Assembly: GCA_018127085.1 (NCBI GenBank)
Contig: CM030730.1
Location: 151,501-215,500, forward strand
Reading direction: 5' to 3'
Source: Pneumocystis sp. 'macacae'
Taxonomy: Eukaryota; Ascomycota; Pneumocystomycetes; Pneumocystales; Pneumocystaceae
Length of the DNA: 64,000 nucleotides
Shown here: positions 48,240 through 60,413 of the stretch, piece after piece
Layout: the number at the start of each line of letters is the position of its first letter
Position numbering within the stretch: the stretch's first letter is position 1
Translations under genes and position numbers: made by a program
The notes under the pieces: model-generated
What the model saw: the letters and a program-made list of their open reading frames with translations, nothing else
Told to the model about the DNA's origin: nothing
Databases searched by the model: none

Positions 48240-49231
48240 TCAACCTTCTTTAGATTGTAATGTTATATTTTCTTTCTTTTGGATATCATCAATTACAGAA
48301 GGATCTAAATGCATGTCAATTGGTTCCGGAATTCTTAAAGGATTAGTAGAAGTTTCTCTTAGATAATTAAGTTTTTCGAATATCTTAAGTCCAGCAAAAC
48401 AATCCGTTGCAGCGTCTTTATAAAATTAGAAGGATTAAATAAATAAATAAATAATCATACAATGTACTTGTTTGAAAATTAACTCTTGATCCCAATTACT
48501 AAATCTTACATTCCCCTTAAAAAGAGGTTTTCCAAGATACTGCTCCGCTAATTTTGTAAGACCTATAAGACGTGTATTTGATTCCCATTTATTACTATCA
48601 ACAGCCATTGCTAATTGGCTCAACTCTAAAAACCCCGATCCAATAATACCAAAATCCTTAAACAATTTATAACCATCATTTCTTACACCAACTCCACATT
48701 TTATATAACATGGATTCTCTAAAAGGCCTTTAAGCGCCTCTGGAAATATTCCTTAAATAAATTAAATAAAAAATAATTAAATCAAGATTACAAACCCTCT
48801 AAACCCATTAAAGACAAATGAAATAATACAATAGAATTTGCATCACTCAATTGAATAATAGCAACCTTAGAATCCCCATATGGCTTCCACTCCATATCAA
48901 ACCCAAGATACGGTCCTTTAAGAAGCGAAACAGCATTCTTTACTTCAGATAATTTGAAAACATAATATATTTTAGCTTGGGGGTTTCCTTTACTATCTTT
49001 AATGTCTAAGTAACTCCAATAACGATACCTTTTCGGGGAAATAGCAACTCTTGACTCTTTGTTCTCAAAAGTAGCACCCGTTTTTCCTTGAGTTAAATAA
49101 GTAGATAAAGAATATTGGGAAGACATCTTAATATATGGTAAACAAATCAACAATTTTCGAAAAAATACAGATATTCTAGAGACTACAAGAAATCTTCTGC
49201 AAGAATATATTGGATCAAATACTTTTTGCAT
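48240..49231 (-). CDS. WRN-like 3'-5' exonuclease (DEDDy family)
   Basis: A stand-alone exonuclease without a helicase. From the ATG at 49231 the first 35 residues (MQKVFDPIYSCRRFLVVSRI ...) are basic and hydrophobic, like a mitochondrial presequence; a second ATG at 49126 (MSSQYSLSTYL) is possible. Exonuclease motifs: Exo I GPYLGFDMEWKPYG (D and E), IIQLSDANSIVLFHLS, Exo II around CYIKCGVGVRNDGYKLFKDF (D), Exo III YAATDCFAGLKIFEKL (Y and D). Introns lie near 48760-48800, 48420-48467. The last exon ends NITLQSKEG at 48240. It probably trims DNA or RNA 3' ends; the compartment is undecided. Confidence 0.83.
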
Positions 49232-49624
49232 AATAAAATCATAAAACAAGTACCAGAGAACACCCCTTGTCGTGCAAAAACTTTTCTTAATTTAACAGAA
49301 CCCAAATCTTATAAAAAGAAAAAACCATAAAACAAATCCAAGGAACACTTGCAGTCTTCAAATGCAAAAAATAGAGTCGTTTTAATCAATTGTTAATAAT
49401 TTTTTAATATTAAAATAGATCTTTTTGCTTCTAAGAGAACTTTTAAAAATAAAAAATAATCAAAAAAATCAATAGGAAATCATACTCAAAATATTTAGCT
49501 TTTATCTTGTTTTATCTGACTCTTTTTCATATTTACAGTGTTTAATTTTTATGATCAGCTCCCGTCGAAACATTTCTATGACTTAATATTAAAACCAAAA
49601 TCCTTTAGAATCCTCAATTTCTCC
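49232..49624. promoter_or_regulatory. Divergent upstream region of the exonuclease gene and LSM5
   Basis: 393 bp, A/T-rich with a T/C-rich right end just before LSM5. It presumably holds both promoters; nothing else is seen. Confidence 0.4.
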
Positions 49625-50082
49625 ATGTCAACTTCTACACTTCTTCCACTAGGTAGAATTTTTTAATTTTTTCTTTTTCTATCCTTTTTTAATTCTGCTT
49701 TTAAATAGAACTTGTAGATAAATGTGTGGGCTCAAGAATCTGGGTAGTAATGAAGGGTGATACAGAATTTTCTGGTATTTTGCTTGGGTTCGATGATTAT
49801 GTCAGTAAGTTTTTCTTTAATACTTGTTTCCTTCTACTTATCGCTCAAGATATGGTTCTTCAGGATGTTACTGAATAGTAAGTCGATTCTATCATGTACT
49901 TATATTTCTCTTACTTTTAACACAGCAACGTCTCTACTGGCACTCATGAGAAACATAAACAGCTTCTTCTTAACGGAAATAGTGTCTGCATGGTATTTCC
50001 TTCTTTTTTTCTTAAATATATATTAAAATACACACAAAAATAGCTGATTCCTGGTGGTGAGGGTGACTTCCAAAAACTATAA
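49625..50082 (+). CDS. LSM5: U6 snRNA-associated Sm-like protein LSm5
   Basis: A gene of five small exons, easily missed. ATG at 49625 reads MSTSTLLPL; intron 1 ends TTTAAATAG; exon 2 reads [20 protein letters not shown] and [12 protein letters not shown]; intron 2 (GTAAGT...CTCAAG) joins [10 protein letters not shown]; intron 3 (GTAAGT...CACAG) joins [20 protein letters not shown]; the last acceptor gives [12 protein letters not shown] and the TAA at 50080-50082. Sm1 (GFDDYVNMVLQDV) and Sm2 ([15 protein letters not shown]) are complete. LSm5 is part of the Lsm2-8 ring on U6 RNA and the Lsm1-7 decay ring. Every junction restores the family sequence. Confidence 0.92.
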
Positions 50083-50430
50083 AAACCATTTGTCTCTTCC
50101 CGAACATGCTTTTTCTCTGTCCAATTTTCCTGATCAGTGCTATTTGGCTTTTCTCCCGGCCCCTCCTAACCTCTCCACTCCTGGATCCAGGTTTTTCCAT
50201 CGAAAACACTTCTCTACTAAAAATACATTCTATCCATTCTATCCTCTTCATAATACTCCATCTTTGTACATATTCTCTACTTACCATACATTATCCTCTA
50301 TTATCTTATTGTCAACCATTGCTTATTACCTTTATATACATATACACTGAAGCTTCCGATTATATATACTTTTCTGCACATATTTCACCATTTATTTCTG
50401 TATATTTCATCCATCCCATACTTTCATATA
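50083..50430 (+). promoter_or_regulatory. Pyrimidine-rich upstream region of PAN1
   Basis: 348 bp strongly C/T-rich on the plus strand. Overlapping frames here (for example 50054-50350) read as low-complexity Ser/Leu/Phe and are not taken as genes. It is probably the promoter and leader of PAN1. Confidence 0.4.
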
Positions 50431-53400
50431 ATGCATCATTTGTTCACCGCTGCTCGACGATCGCTCACTTTCAGAGCTTTCTCATCAGGAATGCATACAA
50501 ACCCTTATCCAACGTCTCAAATAGAGAAGATGCAACGCCCTGAGTGCTCAACAGACTCTCAACAGTCACTGCATGCTGCAGCAGCACGAGATTTTCCTTT
50601 TTCCGGGCTCCAAACATCCCATTTATTGTCTCCAGTTAACAATGGAAATACTGGAACAGGAAACATGTCATATTTTGGAGAAGGAGGAGCAGTTTCAGTG
50701 CATTCAGGGGCATCAAGATCTCAAATTGGTCCTGAATTTTTATCTGGAGGAAAAACAGGAAAAAGCAGGATTATATACGTTATATATGTAGAATCTGATA
50801 GAGGTAGTGCGGCTTTCCTTTGTAACATCAAGTGATCAGGCAAGATTTGAAGAGATTTTTCGGTCAGCAGTAGGAGAAAACATTGTCATTAGCGGAGAAA
50901 TAGCAAAATCTATTATGTCTAAATCATGCCTTACACCGTCAGTACTTGCAAAGATATGGTAAAAAATACAAGAAAAAGAGAAAAAAAGTGATAGATATCT
51001 AGGGAACATGCAGATACAACAAAATCTGGGCAGTTGATGATGCCAGAATTCGTTTTAGCAATGCACCTGTGTAATATGGCGATGTTGGGGAAAAGTGTTC
51101 CGGATAAGATTCCAAAAACCATATATGATGAAGTATTTGATGTAGTTTCGTCTATTTTGCTCTCTGTTCCAGATACACCTTCATCTACTGAAGGGATGAA
51201 TTCACAGATGAAAACAAACGACCTTTCTCAGCACAGAGTGCCAGGAAAGGAAGGGACACAGGTTGTGCAGCCACTGCAAGCAGGGCAGGATAAAAGAGGG
51301 CTACAGAGCTCTCAAATGGGACCGATTCCGCAAATGGGAGCATTTCAAATGCCTTTTATACAAACACCAGGGGGATTTCAGCCGCTTTCTCTGCTCACAT
51401 CTAATATTCAGCCACAGATACATGCAGAATCATCGCATTGTACTGTTCCTATGAATCTAATGATGTCAGGGACGCAAAATTGTGGGATGCAGACCGATAA
51501 TATTGCAATTCAAGGACAATGGGGCGGAACGAATATTGTACAAAGAAAACCTTCAGGAATCTATGCATTACAGTCCCAGCTGATGCCGCAGACAGGGGGG
51601 AAAGAAGGAATTATAACAGTGGATACGAATGGAGTTTCTCAGTCAACATGGGCTATGTATAGTAATTTTTTAGGTAGATATTTTAATTAATGATTTCAGA
51701 ACAAAAAATGAAAAACAAGTGTATGATAATATATTTAAGGTAATATCTTTGGAATTTTTAGATTTTTTAAACTTAGTTGGAGGCATGGGGTGGCCTTAAT
51801 ACCGGATTTATTGACGGAAAAGTTGCAGTTGAAATATTTAGTCAAAGCAGTCTTTCTAAAAAGGATTTAGAATTAATATGGTAACAGTAATTCGGTTATA
51901 CTGTTAACTTTTAACCTTTATAGGAGCCTTGCGGATTCTGAAAATCGTGGAAAACTAAATATTGATGAATTTTCTATAGCTCTTCATTTGGTAAGTAATT
52001 ATTTTAGCATTTTTATTTAAAAAGTAAAAAATTTGATTAGATATATCGAAAGTTAAACGGATACGAAATACCTTTGAAACTTCCACAAGAACTTGTGTTA
52101 CAATCATCAAAAAATTTTTCAGATTCAATTAGTCAAGTTAAGTCACTTTTACGAAATCTTAATTCTCATGAAAAATCTTTTTCGTCCAAAATTACAGAGT
52201 ATGCAAATCCAGAATCATCCAATAATGATCCATTCGAAACATATTCTAAAAATATATCAAGATATAAACAAGATAATTATAAAATAAATCATATTCTGGA
52301 TCCTCATAAAAAAGATAAATTTTTAAAAAATCTTAATTCTTTTTCACCTATAGAATCAAAAGAGAAAAACATTAATCAACAGAATGAATTCATTAAAAAT
52401 AAAGAGGAAGTCACCGATAGAATGGATATTCAAAATGAAAGTTTTAAGTCTGAAATTAAAAAGAATAAGAATGAAATGAAACACCTTTATCGTCAAATCC
52501 GCTATATACAAGAAGAAATCAACAATCATCCAGATTCGCCATTATTATTGCTCGACTTGAATGAAAAACATATAGTTCTTAAGTATGAATTGGAAGATTT
52601 ATCCGATGAACTCCCAAGCATTATCTCTAAAATTCGGAAGGTCCAACAAGAAATTGCAGATGCAAAACTTGAGCTTTTTAAGCTGCAAAATACTAAAAAT
52701 CATCCTAAATCAAATATAAAAACTATGAATAATAAAAAAACAATTGATCCAAATAAAAGAAATACAGAAGCTGCAGCAACGTTAAAAGCTCAAATGGCGA
52801 TTCTTACGGGCGATTTAACATCCTCAGAAATTGATGATTATAATAGACGATATTCTGAAGCCGTATTTAATATAAATAAAGAAAAAGAAACCAACGAAAG
52901 TACAATATCGAGTATTGAAGAAAGTGCAGAGCAATTGAAAAATGATTTAGAATATAAACTCAAGAATTTTGAAGAAAAATTTTTATCTGATAATAATGAA
53001 CGTAAAAAATGGAATGAAGGACTTGATGTTCAAAATGAAATTAAAGAATTTATTTCTAGTCTGAAAAAAACATATAAATATCAAGAAAATAACAGTTCGA
53101 AGTATATCGAATATTTAATTTTCCTATTTCTAATTTTAATTAGTTTTAAAAATCAATCTTTGAATGTGCCTGTTTCTACAGAACAATCACCAATAGATTT
53201 TTCAAAAAAGCCTTTTTCCGATATTACACATAAACATGATTCCACTTATACTTCTTTCTCTATTGACAAGAATAAAGATAAAGCTGCATGGATCAAGGCT
53301 GAAGCAGAACGTCGTATGAATGAACGTCTAGCTGCAATGGGTATTGAACCCTATAAAAAATTAGTAGGATCAAATGAATCACCAACTATTAATGAAAAAC

Positions 53401-54537
53401 AATCAAATAGCATAAAAGAAGCAGAAGAAAAAAGAAAAAAGGATGAAGAATGCCAAAGAGAAAGAGAAAAGGCTCGATTATTACGAATAGAAAAAGAAAA
53501 TAAAAATTCTCTCGCAACTGAATTTAATACACATTCAACTTTTATCAATCAAACATCTCGGAATTTCAAAAATAATCAAGATGTTTTGAATAAACATGAT
53601 AAATATTCAAAAATATTAAACGAAAAGTTCCAAGAGAAAGATCTAACCAAAAAAGTAATGCAAAAAGAATCTATAAAAGAAATTAAAGATGTAAAACCTG
53701 AAATTACAAAAAAAGTATCTGGAACAGAAAAAAAACAAAAAAAGTATAATTTACAAGATGTTTTACAAATAAAAGAAGAAAAATTACGCAAATTAAAAGA
53801 AGAAATGGAGGCTAAAAAACAAGAAGAAATATTACTTCGACGCGAGCGAGATAAAATGGAAGAAGAAATAAAGAAACTTTCATTAGAAAATAATAAATAT
53901 AAAATAAAAAAAGATAATCAGTTAAAAGGTAAAAATAATCAATCACTATATTGAATCAAGTCTTTTAACTAATTTAATACAAGTACAATGTACATCTGAA
54001 AAAAATCCGTTTCTTCAACATGACGTTGCTGAACCATATACATCTTTAAGTAAACCAAATAATCCATTTTCCACTTTGAAGAGTCAGAACAAATCGAATT
54101 CTTCTTTAGATACTTTACACACAGCATCAAGCACACACCATTCTTCACTACATGTGTTATCTGCACCAAAAACATCTCATCCAAAACATCAAACAGATTC
54201 GAATACATGGTCTATATCTCAATCTACAAGTGATAATGATAGTAGCGATGATAGCGCAATTGCTAAAAAAAGCCCTGCTCAACTTGCATCTATGCTATTT
54301 GGAACTATTGAGTCCAGCAAAAAATCTCCATACTCAATTAAAAATGACTCCCCTAAAACATCGACGACCGAGCTATCCGAAACTTCTCCATATCATTCCT
54401 CTTCACTGGAAAAGGCGAATCCGTCTTCCCCTATTGCTAATAGGAATGAACTGTTAAATCAGATTCAAAAAGGCACCAAACTCAAAAAGACACCGGCTAT
54501 TCAGCCTCGTTCTTCTAGCATTGTAGGAAAAGTATGA
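50431..54537 (+). CDS. PAN1: Pan1-like endocytic actin patch scaffold (two EH domains, WH2)
   Basis: EH-domain scaffold that activates Arp2/3 at endocytic sites. The start is uncertain; 50431 and 50491 are in-frame ATGs of the Gln/Ser-rich leader exon, which must splice to reach EH1 ([20 protein letters not shown] ... [20 protein letters not shown]). A Gln/Met/Gly-rich linker follows. EH2 reads [40 protein letters not shown] and [20 protein letters not shown] long coiled coil follows, then a Ser/Thr-rich tail with a WH2 motif ([15 protein letters not shown]) before the stop at 54537. A stopless intron at 53102-53143 and an intron near 53929-53988 are needed for the model. The family is firm. 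Confidence 0.88.
53102..53143 (+). other. Stopless in-frame intron of PAN1 (42 nt)
   Basis: GTATAT...AATTAG, 42 nt, with a TTCTAAT branch-like site, no stop in frame. Retained, it would insert [14 protein letters not shown], a false membrane helix inside a cytosolic coiled-coil protein; removed, the reading is [14 protein letters not shown]. Confidence 0.82.
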
Positions 54538-54810
54538 TTACTTTACCCCTCAAACCAATTAATCAACACAATCTTACAGAATCCAGGTCTTATAATATTG
54601 TTTCCTCAAGTTTTCAAATTTTTTTTATATTCATCTTTGTTGAGTTTTAAACTATTTTTATACACTTAAAGAATCGAAAATTGTATTTAGAAGTAAGAAA
54701 ATAGAATGACATCAGTATACAAAAGATAGATAAAAACTGTTGTTTTTTTACTCATTTATTATTTTATATAAAAAACAAATTTACCGTTCGTAAGAAAAAC
54801 ATTGCAAAAA

Positions 54811-55224
54811 ATGACAAATATTCCTGAGAGATGGGAATTATTACTGCTTCCTGAAGGAGCAAAAAAAGTAACATTTGACATTGACCCGAAAGTCCCAAAT
54901 GCAGTGAATATCACTGTTTTAAACGAAGATCATACACTTGGAAATATGCTGCGTGCGTAAGTTTAAAAAAAGCAATAAAAATAATTTACATATTATTTTA
55001 GACAATTACTTCAGGATGAACGAGTGCTATTTGCAGGATACCGTGTTTCTCACCCCATTTTAGAACATAAATTTGTTCTTCGAGTTCAAACAGAAGAAGG
55101 TTATGAACCAAGAGATGCCGTAAGCAATGCAAGTCGAGATTTACTTTATCAACTTACACAGCTACGCAACAACTTCGAACGTGAATGGGAACTTAAAAAG
55201 GTGGCAGAAGATTACATGGAATAG
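54811..55224 (+). CDS. RPB11: RNA polymerase II subunit Rpb11
   Basis: Small subunit that dimerises with Rpb3 (alpha-like) in Pol II assembly. ATG at 54811 reads MTNIPERWELLLLPEGAKKV; NITVLNEDHTLGNMLRA is the conserved alpha motif; one short intron (about 54958-55001) joins QLLQDERVLFAGYRVSHPIL and EHKFVLRVQTEEGYEPRDAV. The C-terminal helix is LLYQLTQLRNNFEREWELKK, ending at the TAG at 55222-55224. The length of about 123 residues is standard. It is convergent with BRN1, with 115 bp between the stops. Confidence 0.95.
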
Positions 55225-55339
55225 TCAAATCCTACATAAAAGCTTGCCAAGTCATTTTTCCAGCTTTTTTTTAAATAAGTTTTTCAATAAAACCTATCTC
55301 TATATAAGTGCACCAACAGATATGAAAAAGAACAATATG

Positions 55340-57845
55340 CTAAGCGCGTTCTATAGTAGTATCCAACGTAATCTTCAATTCTGTTAAACTTTCATTATTT
55401 TCAATAATCAGGCCTTTTTCATTTGCTAAATGAAGTAAACATATAAAACAAAAACTGGTAGATATATCCGCCATTTCTTTTTCTGGATAGAATTTCTTCA
55501 GACCTTTCATAATGTCTGTAAACTTTCTTTCTGTTTTTACAAGTGTACTATGTGATACACGGTCCTATAAATAATTTTTTAAAAAAGTCAATATGAAAAT
55601 ATATAATACTTTATTCAAACACCCTAACTTCAGTTCTGTCCAAATATTATCCTTTAATTGTCTGACGTCTACTCTTTTAGCTATTTTTGCATAATTTAAC
55701 TGATCTGGTTTAATTCTAAAAGAAGTTCCAATAAATGAATTAAAAACTTCAACATCTGTTTTAATTTCATCTTCGTTCGAAAATATCTCATCTTTCGCAT
55801 CTACAAATTCATCGTCCTCATGAATATTCTGATCTATTACAGTGTCAGTATCATGATCATCATTAAAGAAATTTATATTGTAATCCAATTGTTCTGAATC
55901 TAGATATATTAGTAATGATATATATATTTGATGAATAATATATTAACCTTTTTTATGTTCATTGTCATTATTATTTTTGATCCAAGAATTTATATCAACA
56001 TCCGTATCATTAGAATTCGTATATTTTCCAAATATCTAATCTCATCAGATAAATTATTCCAAAATAAAACTTACAAACCTTCGAGTTAGGTTTTATGAAA
56101 AAACTTAAAAGCCTTTTTGAATTAAAATATATATCATTAGGTAAGAGATTTCGATTTTTCGATATCCATTGTGTTTTAGGAAGATATATAGCTGCTCCTC
56201 CTGGAGAAAATAGCTTATGAAAATCAATTGGTTGATCATCAAAAAAATCAATTAAAAAAGGCTCTTTTTTTTCTCTTTGTTTCTTTGGTACAGCAACTTC
56301 AGTTTTTTCTAAAAGATGTAAATATAAATAATTATTATATAAAAAGACATGCCTTTGCGCAATTTTTGTATTTTCCAATGTTCTGGTCCTGCCCAATTTC
56401 TTCTTAAAGTCTGATCAAAATATTCAAAAATTTTATCTTCTGACTCATCCATTGCAATGCTAAGTTCATTTCCATTCCATACTTTTAATGGATCCAACTT
56501 CTCATCATATTTTTCCAATTCTTTTAACAAAGGATCTTCTCCCCAAACATTACATATTTGAGAACGTTGATCGTTTTCTTCAGTAATCATAGGAATTGGC
56601 TTGTTATCACCGTCATCGTCATCTCCAGATCCACCATCGTCCATTAAAACATTATCATCAATCATAAACTTTCCATTCTCTTCGTTATAATCTTCGAAAA
56701 ATTTCAATGAAGAAATAGGAAGAGATGAGTTTATTCCAAAATCGAAATTTTTAAGTGATGGACAAATTTCATCAGTATCTAAACTAGACATAATAGAGGT
56801 AAATTTTTCTAAAAAATCAATTTTTTGAGTTACGTAATAATGAAAATACCTTGAATACTACTTAAATCAATATCTTGAGCATTTTTATTGATATAAATAG
56901 GTTCAACTTCATCGCATATAGCATCATCAGCATCAAAAACAATTTTTCCACGACGATCAATAGATAAATGATTCATTAACAGACCTTTTGCACCTCCTTC
57001 ATCAAAATCTACTAATATTTTCTTAAAAAGAGGATTGATAGAAAATTCCAAATCAAACTTTTTAACTTGTAAAGCCGAAAAATCTTTGACAAGAGTCGCT
57101 TCAGACTAATAAAGTTTAAATAATTAAAAATAAAAATATACACATTCGTACTTTGTTTTTAGTTTTCTTCTGTCTTTCAAACTCTACGTTAATATCGTCA
57201 TCAGTAGGACTATCCTTTTCTTGCATTTTTGATGCTAAAACATATTAAGTTTCTTAAAAATCTATACCAATAATATCTACATTCACCACATGTTAAACCA
57301 CTTAGAAGTTTTCCTGTCTCTGTTGCTGCAGAATCAACCCTTGATGTATAAATTTTAACACATCCATCCAGCGTACATGATGCTTTTTGAAAATTAATGC
57401 CATCACCATCACGCAAAAATGACATTTCATGAAAATAATCAATAAGTGCAAAATTCCAACTATTAGTTGCATTGATTTTCTAGTTTCATATCAGCATAAC
57501 TAAGTAATAAGATATACTCTTTACATTGTCTGTAGCCATTTTCATCCATTCTTCAAAGTTAGCAAGAACAGGAACTTTAGGAGCAGGTGTAAATCCAGAA
57601 AAAGATACATCTGTCTTCTCAGAAGTACTTGGTGTATTTGTTTGTTTTAACTTAGTCTGTTTATATGGAGTTAAAAGTATATGGCGATTCTTTTCATTCT
57701 GTTCATTGAGTTTTTTTCGCCTTTCTTGTTTTTCTTCAAAATCATTATTTAAAGGGACATTTTTTTCTAAAGATGATGTATATCCTTTAGATGAAGACGA
57801 TCTAAATTGGTGTCGTGATAATGTTCTTTTATGCTGGTTTACCAT
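55340..57845 (-). CDS. BRN1: Condensin subunit 2 (kleisin Brn1/Cnd2/CAP-H)
   Basis: Kleisin bridging the SMC2-SMC4 heads of condensin. ATG at 57845 (MVNQHKRTLSRHQF). The N-terminal kleisin helix block reads NFEEWMKMATDN then, after an intron, KINATNSWNFALIDYFHEMS, which is diagnostic for the family. It is followed by GINFQKASCTLDGCVKIYTS and RVDSAATETGKLLSGL. Middle exons give KKFDLEFSINPLFKKILVDF, DEGGAKGLLMNHLSIDRRGK and acidic stretches. C-terminal exons include YAKIAKRVDVRQLKDNIWTE and, after the last intron, RVSHSTLVKTERKFTDIMKG, then GLIIENNESLTELKI, with a stop at 55340. About seven introns. Identification is firm, exact small-exon borders less so. Confidence 0.88.
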
Positions 57846-58229
57846 TTTTAATTTTTTTATGTTTAAAACATTCTAGAAATGTATTTAAAATCATTTATTT
57901 TTGAAAAATAGACATTTTAATCGTTTTTTGGTATCTTATTAGAATGAATTGCTTCTTGAAAGATTTCAATAAAATCCGTTATCGTTTAACAGATTACGTT
58001 CGATTTTATAAAACTTAATAAAAGAATTCAAAAATACATAAATAAGTTTTAACAAATGCATTATATATTTCCAATGCAGACAAAATTATATAAAAAATTA
58101 CAAAATTTATTAATAAGTTTTAGTAAAAAAATCATTTATTTTCATTATATAAATAAATAACCAACCAGTTGGTCATAATAAAGAATTTTTATTTACAACC
58201 AAAAAGATATCATTATTTACTCATTCCTA
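57846..58229. other. AT-rich gap upstream of BRN1
   Basis: 384 bp between the BRN1 start and the 3' end of the LYR gene on the same strand. AT-rich, no frame or RNA signature. It should hold the BRN1 promoter. Confidence 0.4.
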
Positions 58230-59157
58230 TTATTTCTTTTCCTGAAAATTAGTCTTTATATCTTTTTCATCAGTTAAAAACATTTCATCGTGAATCAAAT
58301 TAGCTCTCATATTTTTATTTGGTGCTTCTTTAGACCATTTTACAACCCATCCTTGATCATAATCCCAAAAAAGCAAAGGACACTTCATAAGAAGTCTTTG
58401 ATATAAGCGCCTCTGGAACCTCGGTGTTATATAGTGAGGGTCAGCTGAATTCGGAGGTTCTGAACGTAACTTTCGAAAAGACTGATCCATTGATATAGCT
58501 TCTTCACCCCGACAAAGCCTTTCAAGCAATTTAATCTCCTTTATAGGTAACGGTGCTAAAATCTTCAGATAAATAGCTACAAATTTCCTCCAACAAAGAT
58601 TAGCATATCGTCTTCGATCCAGAGTAGTGTTTTCTAAAAAGATAGTTCGGCCTGGCATTTGTGACTCAATAAGCATTTGAAATTGCGCAGACAAAACAGG
58701 AAGCTTAGTACGCGGCCGTCCTGGAACCATTGGTGTACCTGTCCGTAAAGATGTTAACAATGGCTACACTACATTGATATTTCATTCCACTAAAAAAAAT
58801 ACATACACGTAACAGCTCATGCTTTCTCCTACCACGACGACCATATGTTAATTCCAAAATCTTTTCACATGACCGAATATCTCCTGCTATTGCCTTCTTT
58901 AAACCTACTAATGCCTTATGACCATCTTGAAAAGCCTTTTTAATCCTCTGAGGACATTTCTGCTCTCTGTTTGCATCAAACCGCTCACGTATATGTTTTC
59001 TAAGATAAATTCTACCTTTATTAGGCAAAAATACATCTTTTTCTCATTTTTACCTGGAAGACCTATCAAAAAAAAAACCAATATGAATCAAAAGCTGTCG
59101 ATAAAGACTAGTTGCCGATCCAATCTTTGGCACAATTACTTTTAAATCTTTCTTCAT
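58230..59157 (-). CDS. LYR-motif protein, probably mitochondrial
   Basis: ATG at 59157 reads MKKDLKVIVPKIGSATSLYR then QLLIHI; the LYR tripeptide is at residues 18-20. An intron of about 42 nt joins DVFLPNKGRIYLRKHIRERF, with the Arg-rich second helix and the following Phe typical of LYR proteins. A second intron (GTATGT...TGTAG) joins HELLR to PLLTSLRTGTPMVPGRP. The remaining 170 residues (RYANLCWRKFVAIYLKILAP, ITPRFQRRLYQRLLMKCPLL, WDYDQGWVVKWSKEAP) show no domain I know. At about 280 residues it is far longer than the usual 80-120-residue LYR proteins. LYR proteins normally bind acyl-ACP and aid iron-sulfur or respiratory assembly. Confidence 0.7.
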
Positions 59158-59641
59158 TCAGTATTTAGTCTATTTCTCCCCTAAAATATCTTATTTAATT
59201 TGCCATTTAACTTGCCATCTATAAAATCATTTTTTTGATGTTCGATTAAATGACACGTGTTACAAATATAACCCTAAAAATATTCTCCTATAATAAATGT
59301 AGATATAAATGAATCATAAAGGAGAATAAGAATAGTTTTTATGGATAATATTATTTTATCATTAAATAAAGATAAGAAAAAATAATTGAGAAATATTAGC
59401 TAAATTTCGTCTATTCTTCATATTTTATGTTGATTATCTGAATAGACAAAGCATTTTAAATTAAACTAGTTAATTTTTGTCGTATTTTAAAATTGATACA
59501 GTTTTTCACCTATTGGCGGAGAATTTGTTAAAAATTGTCCAAAACCTAGAATATACAGTGAATGTCAAACGGAACTCAGTACTTTATAAACCGTCTTTTT
59601 TCTTTACAGATTCTATTTTTACTTAAATAGATTGTTGCTGT
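59158..59641. promoter_or_regulatory. Divergent upstream region of the LYR gene and URA6
   Basis: 484 bp, AT-rich with no coding signature, between two divergent start codons. It presumably contains both promoters. Confidence 0.4.
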
Positions 59642-60365
59642 ATGGACAATAGTAGTAAAAGTACATCGACATCATTAGAAGGATTGACGTTTGACCCGCA
59701 ACAAGTAACTGTAGTTTTTGTACTAGGCGGGCCAGGATCAGGAAAAGGTACACAATGTAGTTTACTTGTTAAGGACTATGGCTTTGTACATTTATCAGCA
59801 GGAGATTTACTGCGACGGGAACAGGCACGACCGGATTCAAAATATGCTAATATAATTCAGCAATCAATAGAGGAAGGACAAATAGTGCCAATGCATGTGA
59901 CAATTAGATTGCTTAAACATGAAATGAGTCGATCAGTAACAGAGGGAAAAATGAGATTTTTGATCGATGGATTCCCAAGAAAAATAGACCAATGTTTGGC
60001 ATTTGAAAAAAATGTAACAATAGAATAAATTAGTATATTTATTTATACAATGAATATGTAGATTTGTCCATGTCGGTTTACACTCGGTTTTTATTGTTCT
60101 GAGCAAATATTAATGAAGCGCTTATTGGCGCGAGGACGACGGGATGATAATATTGATACAATTAAAAAGCGATTCGAGACACATCAAAAGTTGACAGTAC
60201 CAGTTCTTGAATATATGGAGAAACAAAAAAAGCTGATTCAGATTTCCTGTGAAAATAATATTGAAAGTAAGTGGAGTTGTGTAGTGATCTTAATAAGTAA
60301 CCATAGTAGCTATATACCAAAATGTTTTGAAGAAAATTGGCCCATTTCTGAGGTCAATACCATAA
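59642..60365 (+). CDS. URA6: Uridylate (UMP/CMP) kinase
   Basis: Phosphorylates UMP (and CMP) in pyrimidine nucleotide synthesis. ATG at 59642; P-loop VVFVLGGPGSGKGTQCSLLV, then YGFVHLSAGDLLRREQAR, GQIVPMHVTIRLL and KMRFLIDGFPRKIDQCLAFE. After an intron (about 60016-60061) come ICPCRFTLGFYCSEQILMKR and LLARGRRDDNIDTIKKRFET, the lid and second Arg motif. The last intron (about 60267-60305) joins CENNIE to IAIYQNVLKKIGPFLRSIP and the TAA at 60363-60365; reading through the donor gives a false longer tail. The stop is 48 bp from the convergent eIF3m stop. Confidence 0.92.
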
Positions 60366-60413
60366 AAATGTTAATATATTTTTATGGCATATTGTTTTTT
60401 TCTAAAATAGCTA

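Noticed and set aside
50054..50543. Overlapping frames upstream of PAN1
   Set aside because: Two different frames of the same C/T-rich tract; only the last portion may join the PAN1 leader exon.
53102..53143. Transmembrane helix in PAN1
   Set aside because: Explained as a stopless 42-nt intron with proper donor, branch-like site and acceptor.
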